From contig JAVVUQ010000035.1 in NCBI GenBank assembly GCA_036653075.1, positions 1 to 14,584 on the forward strand: a stretch of 14,584 bases of DNA, read 5' to 3'. Both the position numbers and the translations under genes were made by a program. Of the stretch, positions 1-5,745 are shown piece by piece. Every line of letters starts with the position of its first letter. Positions within the stretch are counted from its first letter, which is position 1. Origin of the DNA: JAVVUQ01 sp036653075 (GTDB lineage: Bacteria; Bacillota; Clostridia; Christensenellales; CAG-314). Below the pieces are notes generated by a model. It did not search any database. It was not told the origin of the DNA and worked only from the letters and a program-made list of their open reading frames with translations.

Positions 1-21
1 ATGCTGATTCAAACATTTTTA

Positions 22-57
22 TTATTTTAATTCTTATTTTAATTCTTGTTTTAATTA
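22..57. repeat. 12-bp tandem repeat, three copies
   Basis: Two exact copies of TTATTTTAATTC (22-33 and 34-45) are followed by a third copy with three changes (46-57). It lies in the AT-rich stretch downstream of the apbE stop codon. I see no coding potential or clear terminator in bases 1-164. It is one of several short intergenic arrays in this window and may be simple slippage. Confidence 0.6.
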
Positions 58-164
58 TTAATTTAACTTTTTTCGATATATTTCTATATAATAGATGATA
101 TTAAATTATTTCAATGTTACTATTATAATAATCTAATTATATTGTTGCGATATGTTTAAATAAA

Positions 165-1295
165 TTAATTTTCTATGATATATTTTTTATCTGTTATCGT
201 AGGCGATAAGTTCCCAGAAACTATCAATGTTTCGCCATTATCCACAACAAGCGCATATTTCAAATCATTTTTTTTAAAATATTCTGATTGAGCAAATATT
301 TTTACTTTTTGCTTTCCCATTACTGAAAACGCTGTTGTTAAAGCGTCGCCAACCGCTGCCGACTGTGAAATTACGGTGACCATAGCGACATTATTGTTAA
401 TCGGAAATCCGCTTACGCTATCAATTAAATGACTATATCGCCTGCCATTTTCAATAAAATATCTTTGATAATCTCCGCTGCTGCTAACAGCTTCATTAAA
501 TGCATAAGTTTTACCATAATATTGTTCGCTATTAGAACGTGGGTTTACCAATTCAATTTCAAAACCATCTTTACTTTGTAAATTTTCTAAAGCGTAAATA
601 CTACTTCCGCCTAAACTAATAAATCCGCTATTATATCCACATTTAACTATCGCATCTTTCATTAAATCAACCGCAAATCCCTTACCAATAGCGCCAAAAT
701 CTAACCTCAATTGTAACAATACTTCATTATAATAAACGGGCAAAGCGGATTTTGTAAGTTTATAGCTACCCTTTTCTCCACTTATATTTACCATAGAAAA
801 TCCAACCGTTTTCTTTAATTTTTCAAGAAGATGACTATTTAATACCGGTTTCTCATTTTTTATATTTAATCCATTACCAAAATCTGAAAAGCCCCAAAAA
901 TCTACAAGGTAATACACCGAAGGGTCAAATGCGCCTTCAGTAATTTCATAAAGCGTTTTACTTAATTTGAATAATTCAGCCGTTTCATCGCTAATATTAA
1001 CGCTTTCATCTTTTTTAAGCTTATTAAATTTTGCAATATCAGAATTAGGATAACGTAATTCATTAGCGCTGATAATCGATTCTAAACGACGCATATTTGC
1101 AACAATTATATCAATATCCTTTTCTGCTTTTTTTATCGATTTATCGTCATTCAACAAAATTGTAATTTGCAAAACTGTCCCAAATACATCATAGTACGTC
1201 TTTGACGCCATATAAACTTGCTTTACACAGCAACATAAACACAAACATATTATACATAGCATTAAGCTACAACATATTATTGCTATTTTTTTCAT
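165..1295 (-). CDS. apbE: FAD:protein FMN transferase (ApbE family)
   Basis: ApbE enzymes act outside the cytoplasm. They use FAD to attach FMN covalently to Thr/Ser of target proteins such as RnfG, RnfD and other extracytoplasmic electron carriers. The 376-residue product has the family signatures in order: GAFDPSV (121-127), DFGAIGKGFAVD (199-210), SLGGS (227-231), SSSGDYQRYF (271-280), HLIDSVSGFP (289-298) and VGDALTTA (315-322), which supplies the metal- and FAD-binding Asp/Thr. Length is normal for the family. The start is supported by AAGGAAG (1302-1308 in plus coordinates). Residues 1-24 form a hydrophobic export signal containing eight cysteines (8, 9, 14, 17, 19, 21, 22, 23). No textbook lipobox is present, so lipidation is plausible but unproven. 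No flavinylation substrate is encoded in the window. Confidence 0.93.
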   Translation of the reverse strand: MKKIAIICCSLMLCIICLCLCCCVKQVYMASKTYYDVFGTVLQITILLNDDKSIKKAEKDIDIIVANMRRLESIISANELRYPNSDIAKFNKLKKDESVNISDETAELFKLSKTLYEITEGAFDPSVYYLVDFWGFSDFGNGLNIKNEKPVLNSHLLEKLKKTVGFSMVNISGEKGSYKLTKSALPVYYNEVLLQLRLDFGAIGKGFAVDLMKDAIVKCGYNSGFISLGGSSIYALENLQSKDGFEIELVNPRSNSEQYYGKTYAFNEAVSSSGDYQRYFIENGRRYSHLIDSVSGFPINNNVAMVTVISQSAAVGDALTTAFSVMGKQKVKIFAQSEYFKKNDLKYALVVDNGETLIVSGNLSPTITDKKYIIEN

Positions 1296-1340
1296 TTTTC
1301 GCTTCCTTTTTTACTTTTTGTTTCTTTATTTTGCCTTATT

Positions 1341-1376
1341 GCTTCCTTTTTGCTTTTTGCTTCCTTTTTGCTTTTA
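1341..1376 (-). repeat. 18-bp tandem duplication in the apbE leader, carrying Shine-Dalgarno-like cores
   Basis: GCTTCCTTTTTGCTTTTT occurs twice head to tail (1341-1358, 1359-1376; the last base differs). A third GCTTCCTTTT core at 1301-1310 is the actual ribosome-binding site of apbE. Read on the minus strand each copy contains AAAAGGAAGC, so the apbE leader carries three SD-like cores but only the last is followed by a usable ATG. The stretch 1296-1594 contains no gene I can support. Confidence 0.6.
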
Positions 1377-1414
1377 AATTAATTTACATTTTATCCATTT
1401 CGTATGCTTTACAC

Positions 1415-1444
1415 ATTATATCAAATTCAACGCAATTTTTTCGA
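1415..1444 (-). promoter_or_regulatory. Candidate apbE promoter overlapping a dyad
   Basis: On the minus strand a perfect -10 TATAAT (1415-1420) lies 18 nt from TCGAAA (1439-1444, four of six matches to TTGACA). The predicted leader is about 110 nt. The palindrome TCGAACTTTCGA (1441-1452, 5-bp arms around 2 nt) overlaps the -35 and could be an operator. The AT-rich background makes the -35 assignment uncertain. Confidence 0.42.
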
Positions 1445-1594
1445 ACTTTCGAGTTTGTGTCACCAACTGCCAACTTCATTGCGCCAAATGGAATGTTCAT
1501 AACATATTTAAACATTTACAAATACATTTCATTATTTATTAATCGTTTATGATTCACTTATTGTAAAATTGCTTAGTCATAAATTCAATTGATA

Positions 1595-2122
1595 TTACAT
1601 TATACGTTTTGTCTTAAAATAAATCTTGTTTACAAAATCTTGTAACAATGCTACTGATATTCCGACAATTGCGCCTGCAAGAACTCCAACTAACGCTAAA
1701 TAGGGAAAGTATAAAGACATTTGCGGTGTTTGCGAAACAAAGATATATATAATATTTTGTACAATATTATGTAACGTAGCGGATGCTACGCTGATAGCGA
1801 CAATAGATATTTTATTATTTAAACAACAAAATAAAAAGACAGATAGCGATATCGCTATAATACCTGCGGGCAAACTGTATGTCAACGTTGAAATACTTCC
1901 TGTTATAAATGCGCCAAGAATAGTTTTAATGATGACAACGACATAAGCTTGAGTTACGCCAAGAGTAATCAATGCCAACAGCGAAAATATATTAGATAAA
2001 CCCATTTTAGCGCCAGGAATAAACAGCGGTGGAAATAGACTTTCGACCATAAACATTATAAGACTTGCAGCTACAAAAACAGCAGTAAAAGTTATGTTAT
2101 TTGACTTAGCGAATCTTTTCAT
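1595..2122 (-). CDS. Gx transporter family membrane protein (Hpre_diP_synt_I family)
   Basis: A 175-residue integral membrane protein with about five hydrophobic segments (roughly 11-30, 44-66, 68-100, 105-130, 140-162). It matches the family named after 'heptaprenyl diphosphate synthase component I' (PF07456), now usually annotated as Gx transporter. Diagnostic stretches are IPGAKMGLSNI (35-45), GSISTLTYSLPAG (75-87) and HNIVQ (118-122). The substrate is not known; the old enzyme name probably does not reflect its function. In many clostridia this gene lies beside a NusG-domain-II protein and ApbE or Rnf genes. Here apbE is downstream but the NusG-domain-II gene is absent from the 299-base gap. 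The start is set by AAGGAA (2129-2134), 6 nt from the ATG, and a strong promoter lies upstream, so it heads its own transcript. Confidence 0.85.
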   Translation of the reverse strand: MKRFAKSNNITFTAVFVAASLIMFMVESLFPPLFIPGAKMGLSNIFSLLALITLGVTQAYVVVIIKTILGAFITGSISTLTYSLPAGIIAISLSVFLFCCLNNKISIVAISVASATLHNIVQNIIYIFVSQTPQMSLYFPYLALVGVLAGAIVGISVALLQDFVNKIYFKTKRIM

Positions 2123-2261
2123 AATTGTTTCCTTGTATTTAAGTATTCCAATATTTTTCGCAATAAAAGCATGTATTTTATATTCATTTTTTATTAATAA
2201 TATACATTTTATCTACTTACTTACGCTAATACGCAAAAAGCATATCAAAAATTACCTTGTT

Positions 2262-2290
2262 ATTATAGCACAATATTTCATTATTTGCAA
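2262..2290 (-). promoter_or_regulatory. Strong sigma-A-type promoter for the Gx transporter gene
   Basis: Minus-strand TTGCAA (2285-2290), a 17-nt spacer and TATAAT (2262-2267), with an extended -10 TGC directly before it. The predicted start near 2255 gives a leader of about 130 nt. That leader contains TTAGCGTAAG (2220-2229 in plus coordinates), a word also found in two other leaders in the window. Confidence 0.7.
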
Positions 2291-2622
2291 GTACGAAAAT
2301 TGTCGAATCTACTTTCTTTAAATAAAAAAGTGAATTGTTAAATTTATTGCAATAAAACAGGTTAAATATTTAACAATATTGTATTAATAATTCTAAACGC
2401 TTTTAATTAATAATTAATATTTAACATATTTAATTCGTGATTTCTAAGAAATTTTTTAATGTTTTATTTTTTCGTTAATTTTACACTATATTTACACATA
2501 ATTTACTATATTTTAACAAAAATAATTTTTTTATAAATTAAAATGTATAGGATTTTTGCATTCTACTTCAATCTTAACAGAGATTTAATATTCGTTTAAT
2601 ACAATGACAAGGTAATAAAGAG

Positions 2623-2665
2623 TTTAAAGGTAGTTGTCTACATATTTGTCAATCTACTGTTTAAA
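2623..2665. other. Imperfect inverted repeat upstream of the lipid operon
   Basis: TTTAAA (2623-2628), GTAG (2630-2633) and TTG (2634-2636) pair with CAA (2650-2652), CTAC (2654-2657) and TTTAAA (2660-2665), leaving small bulges and a 13-nt loop. TTGTC occurs twice inside, 12 nt apart (2634 and 2646). It lies upstream of the predicted transcription start, so a protein-binding site is as likely as an RNA structure. Confidence 0.4.
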
Positions 2666-2697
2666 GCATAAAATAAATTAAAATTAATAATGAATAA

Positions 2698-2727
2698 AAA
2701 ACATAGAATAACTAAATAACTTATAAT
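2698..2727 (+). promoter_or_regulatory. Candidate promoter of the glycosyltransferase-acyltransferase-DUF2225 operon
   Basis: A perfect TATAAT (2722-2727) lies 18 nt after a weak -35 AAAACA (2698-2703). Three bases after the -10 is TTAGCGTAA (2731-2739), the same geometry as at the cardiolipin synthase promoter. The predicted leader is about 165 nt and contains the 2759-2808 hairpin. The weak -35 keeps confidence low; an activator could be required. Confidence 0.42.
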
Positions 2728-2758
2728 TAATTAGCGTAAGCATTTAAAATAAGATTCG

Positions 2759-2808
2759 GCGAGTGATAGAAAAATAGTATTGATTATTTTCAATTTTCTA
2801 TCTTTCGC
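2759..2808 (+). promoter_or_regulatory. Leader hairpin with an alternative outer pairing
   Basis: GCGAGTGATAGAAAA (from 2759) pairs with TTTTCTATCTTTCGC (2794-2808): four pairs, a G-U, one mismatch and nine more pairs, around a loop of about 20 nt. GTAAGC (2736-2741) can also pair with GCTTAC (2807-2812), which shares bases with the right arm, so two partly competing folds are possible. There is no U-tract, so it is not a standard terminator. It lies about 90 nt before the ATG at 2899, in the predicted operon leader. Confidence 0.5.
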
Positions 2809-2898
2809 TTACATAAATAATATAAAAAGCTTAAAGATAAAGATATAGCGAGTATTATTAATAGATATAGAATTTAAAATGTAAATGAGGGCTGAGTA

Positions 2899-4080
2899 AT
2901 GCAAAATAAGATTAATATCGGAGAATTTATTGATTCCTACTATCCAATAGTAGATGGCGTAACCTTAGTTGTGCATAATTATGCAAGTAGAATGAATAAT
3001 GATGAATTTACTTGTTCTGTTTTTGCTCCAAAAGTAGCTGGATATGATGACAAATTCAATTATCAAGTTTATCGTTCGTCAAGTTTATCTGTTAGTAATG
3101 GAGTATATGTACTTTCCACGCCAAAATTAGATGCAAAGTTTACAAAATTAATCAAAGAATTACCCCTTGACGTAATACATGCGCATAGTCCCGTTACTAT
3201 GGGCAACTATGGCGCAGATATAGCGAAAAAGAGGCATATTCCATCTATAATAAGTTTTCACACAAAATATTATGAACATATTAAAGATATGTTTAAAAAC
3301 GAAACAATGGCGAAAGCTGCGCTTAAAAAGTTAATGAAAATTTATGATAAAGTTGATTATGTTTGGCCTGTAAGTAAATTTGCTGGTGAAATTATGCGAG
3401 AATATGGTTATACTGGTCATTTTGATGTAGTTGATAATGGTACGGATATGACAATGTATAATTTTAAAGAAGGCGAACGTGACGCATTAAATGAAAAATA
3501 TGGATTAAGAGAAGATATACCATTATTATTATTTGTCGGACAAATTATCAACTATAAAAACATTAAATTTTCGTTAGATGCAGTGAATATTTTAAAGCAG
3601 CGTGGTATAAAATTTAAATATATGCTTATTGGCGAAGGCGCAAATAGAGAGGAGATAGTTGAATATGCCAACACTCTGAATTTAAATGATTGCGTAGAAT
3701 TTAGGCATAAAATTGTAGATCGGATTGAATTATCACGATTATATACAAGAGCTGATTTATTTGTGTTGCCGTCATTATATGAAACATTCTCGTTGGTACA
3801 ATTAGAAGCAGCCTCTTGCGGATTGCCATCAGCTGTATTAGACAAAACTGTTTTAGCGGAACGAATCTCTGATAACGTTAATGGATTTATATGCGAAAAC
3901 GACTTGAATACTTTTGCTAATATGATGCAATTTGCTATTTCAGATAAAGAAAATCTCAAGCGAGTGGGCAAAAACGCTCAGAGTTATGTAAAAACCTTTG
4001 ACGCTGTTGCAAAAGAAGTGATGATGCGTTATAAAGACATCATAAAGGAATATAATAACAAAAGAGACAATGAAAAATAA
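2899..4080 (+). CDS. Glycosyltransferase family 4, glycolipid-synthase-like
   Basis: A 393-residue retaining GT-B glycosyltransferase (GT4). The N-terminal domain (about 1-185) has the acceptor-side loop YPIVDGVT (15-22) and HAHSP (94-98), as in bacterial diacylglycerol glucosyltransferases. The C-terminal nucleotide-sugar domain (about 205-375) has FVGQIINYKN (212-221), LIGEG (243-247) and the EX7E motif at E295/E303. At the usual 'VGR' site there is Gln (Q215) in place of Arg. There is no signal peptide; these enzymes are membrane-associated on the cytoplasmic face. GAGGG (2887-2891), 7 nt before the ATG, fixes the start. Its 3' end overlaps the acyltransferase gene by 11 bp, so a glycolipid or lipid-anchor precursor product is likely. 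The exact sugar and acceptor cannot be read from sequence. Confidence 0.87.
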   Translation: MQNKINIGEFIDSYYPIVDGVTLVVHNYASRMNNDEFTCSVFAPKVAGYDDKFNYQVYRSSSLSVSNGVYVLSTPKLDAKFTKLIKELPLDVIHAHSPVTMGNYGADIAKKRHIPSIISFHTKYYEHIKDMFKNETMAKAALKKLMKIYDKVDYVWPVSKFAGEIMREYGYTGHFDVVDNGTDMTMYNFKEGERDALNEKYGLREDIPLLLFVGQIINYKNIKFSLDAVNILKQRGIKFKYMLIGEGANREEIVEYANTLNLNDCVEFRHKIVDRIELSRLYTRADLFVLPSLYETFSLVQLEAASCGLPSAVLDKTVLAERISDNVNGFICENDLNTFANMMQFAISDKENLKRVGKNAQSYVKTFDAVAKEVMMRYKDIIKEYNNKRDNEK

Positions 4081-4807
4081 TAAGAAAAAATTTAAAAACA
4101 GAAAATTTGGCGTAACATTAATTACGTTGCTTTTGAAACCATTTTTACGTATTAAAATAAAAAATCGTGAAAATGTTGACGAAACTCATTTTCCCGTAGT
4201 TTTTGTATGCAATCATTATGAATTATACGGCCCTATGTCAGCGGCGGTAGGTCTTCCTTATGACTTTCGTCCTTGGATTGATAATAACGTTTTAGATAAA
4301 GAAAAAACCTATAATTACGTCTATAAGAACTCAATGCAAACAAAACGTATTCCAGAATGTTTTAAAAAATTATGGTCTTCAATTGCTGAAAAAATAGGTA
4401 CTTGGGCGCTTAATTCCTTTAATCCCGTGCCTGTCAAAAAAGATTCGCTAAAAGAATTAAAAGAAACATTTGAAGTTAGCGCCGATGCGCTTATCAACGG
4501 CGATAATCTTTTGATTTTTCCAGAAAATTCGCACTATGAACCAGATGGCAAATATAATAGAAATGGAGTATCTACTTTTTATTCAGGATTTGCCCGTATT
4601 GGCAGAGATTATTATGATAAAACAGGCAAAAGCATTACATTTTACCCGATATATAGCGATAAAAAACATCACACTCTCACTTTTGGCAACGCTGTTACCT
4701 TTAATCCCAATAATCCTTCCGCTATCGAGAAACATCGCATTGTTACAGAACTTAATAATGCGCTAATTACTCAGAGCGAAACTAACAAGATAAATTTAAA
4801 AAATTAG
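4070..4807 (+). CDS. PlsC-like lysophospholipid acyltransferase (divergent)
   Basis: A 245-residue protein resembling 1-acyl-glycerol-3-phosphate acyltransferases (LPLAT superfamily), which transfer an acyl chain to a lysolipid at the inner membrane face. A hydrophobic stretch at about 14-26 is followed by the motif I equivalent VCNHYELYGP (46-55), with the catalytic-type His49. The canonical HX4D has Gly in place of Asp (G54), while Glu51 is close by. Motif III is represented by LLIFPENS (147-154) rather than FPEG. These changes suggest a distinct subfamily with possibly different acceptor use. The ATG overlaps the last 11 bases of the glycosyltransferase gene, indicating translational coupling. 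It could instead acylate the glycolipid made by its neighbour; this is inference. Confidence 0.8.
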   Translation: MKNNKKKFKNRKFGVTLITLLLKPFLRIKIKNRENVDETHFPVVFVCNHYELYGPMSAAVGLPYDFRPWIDNNVLDKEKTYNYVYKNSMQTKRIPECFKKLWSSIAEKIGTWALNSFNPVPVKKDSLKELKETFEVSADALINGDNLLIFPENSHYEPDGKYNRNGVSTFYSGFARIGRDYYDKTGKSITFYPIYSDKKHHTLTFGNAVTFNPNNPSAIEKHRIVTELNNALITQSETNKINLKN

Positions 4808-4825
4808 AAATTTTGGAGAAATAAT

Positions 4826-5452
4826 TTGGCGACAGTACTAAAAAACGAAAAACATTTTTGTTGTATATGTTTAAAGCTCAACGAATATGAAAAGACTATG
4901 CAAGAGGAAACGTCTATATTCTCCGATTTGGATATGCGTCCAGCCCCACCTAATAGATATACCGCAACTATGTCCGTTCATATGTGTCCTTACTGTAATT
5001 ATTCTAATTATAATATTGACGAGCTTATAGAAGATGTCGATGCTAAACGTATTGTAAATAGCGAAGAATATCAGTTAATGGCAAAATATAAAATTAGCGA
5101 AACAGCAAAGAAATTTCTTCTTGCTGGTTTTTTGTATGAAAGCAAAAATGATAATCGACACGCTGCTTATTTATACTTAAACAGCGCTTGGGCGTTTGAC
5201 GATGACAATGATTTTAATAACGCTATACAATTACGAAAAAGAGCGCTTGTTAATTTCGTAAAATTAGAACAAAATATCGAAGTTACGCTAATTGAAACAG
5301 ATATTTTACGACGCATCGGCGAATTTAAAGAAGCGATTAAATTTGCTAAATCTTCACTCAAACTTAAAACATATAATAAACAACAATTTCTTGCCTTTAA
5401 AAAAGAACTTGTTTTAATTCGGCATAAAAATACCAATTGTGGCAAATTCTGA
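4826..5452 (+). CDS. DUF2225 zinc-binding protein with TPR-like C-terminus
   Basis: A 208-residue cytoplasmic protein of unknown function. The N-terminal part matches DUF2225: a first metal-binding cluster CCIC (12-15), the conserved DLDMRPAPPNRYTA stretch (34-47) and a second cluster CPYC (54-57), together a likely four-Cys zinc site. Residues about 85-195 are helical and TPR-like (for example AAYLYLNSAWAF at 112-123). The start is TTG at 4826, with GGAG 7 nt upstream (4815-4818). The first internal ATG (codon 25) would delete the first zinc cluster, so TTG is preferred. It begins 18 nt after the acyltransferase stop and is probably the last gene of the operon. Conservation next to lipid genes would hint at a role there, but no function is established. 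Confidence 0.86.
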   Translation: MATVLKNEKHFCCICLKLNEYEKTMQEETSIFSDLDMRPAPPNRYTATMSVHMCPYCNYSNYNIDELIEDVDAKRIVNSEEYQLMAKYKISETAKKFLLAGFLYESKNDNRHAAYLYLNSAWAFDDDNDFNNAIQLRKRALVNFVKLEQNIEVTLIETDILRRIGEFKEAIKFAKSSLKLKTYNKQQFLAFKKELVLIRHKNTNCGKF

Positions 5453-5578
5453 TTTTTTATTGTTTTTATTTATTATTGAAATTTTTAATTTTTGCATTCT
5501 TAAACTATAACAATATTTCTATTATTAGCGAATTTATTTTGCGTTGTTTTATTTGCATATTGTTTATAAGCATAAAAT

Positions 5579-5617
5579 AAAACAGTAATGAATCTAATTG
5601 TATTGCATTACTGTTTT
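5579..5617. terminator. Two-way intrinsic terminator between convergent genes
   Basis: AAAACAGTAATG (5579-5590) pairs perfectly over 12 bp with CATTACTGTTTT (5606-5617) around a 15-nt loop. It is flanked by A-rich sequence on the left and T-rich sequence on the right, as expected for a terminator used from both sides. It lies 126 nt after the DUF2225 stop and 115 nt from the stop of the convergent cardiolipin synthase gene. The outer arm GCATTACTG resembles the 25-bp repeat that starts next to it. Confidence 0.75.
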
Positions 5618-5620
5618 GGT

Positions 5621-5745
5621 ATATTTTTCTATTTGCATTATTAATATATTTTTCTATTTGCATTATTAATATATTTTTCTATTTGCATTACTAACATATT
5701 TTGATATTTACATTACTAACATATTTTGTTATTTACATTAATGGA
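5621..5745. repeat. 25-bp tandem repeat, five units, entering the cls 3' end
   Basis: Five contiguous 25-bp units start at 5621, 5646, 5671, 5696 and 5721. The consensus begins ATATTTTTCT and ends GCATTATTAAT or GCATTACTAAC. Units one and two are identical; units three to five diverge stepwise towards cls. The last unit contains the cls stop codon (TTA at 5733-5735) and the final codons. There are no spacers, so it is not CRISPR. Confidence 0.85.

Larger units (their letters stand above)
2291..2898. other. Long AT-rich intergenic region with hairpins, no gene
   Basis: Between the Gx transporter promoter and the glycosyltransferase start I see no reading frame with a ribosome-binding site. 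The longest plus-strand frames are under 20 codons, for example 18 codons from 2543. The region holds two imperfect hairpins (2623-2665, 2759-2808), a candidate promoter (2698-2727) and otherwise AT-rich sequence. I recognise no riboswitch or T-box family. Confidence 0.6.

Noticed and set aside
1384..1515. 43-codon minus-strand frame between the Gx transporter and apbE, possible NusG-domain-II remnant
   Set aside because: It has no ribosome-binding site, shows no NusG-domain-II motifs and overlaps the candidate apbE promoter.
1202..1552. 116-codon plus-strand frame
   Set aside because: It lies over the apbE signal-sequence region and its AT-rich leader, has a Phe/Leu-rich low-complexity product and no ribosome-binding site.
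2094..2321. 75-codon plus-strand frame
   Set aside because: It starts inside the Gx transporter gene and covers that gene's promoter and leader; the composition reflects AT-rich DNA.
4889..4900. Downstream ATG start for the DUF2225 gene
   Set aside because: It would remove the conserved first cysteine cluster, and the TTG at 4826 has a well-placed GGAG.
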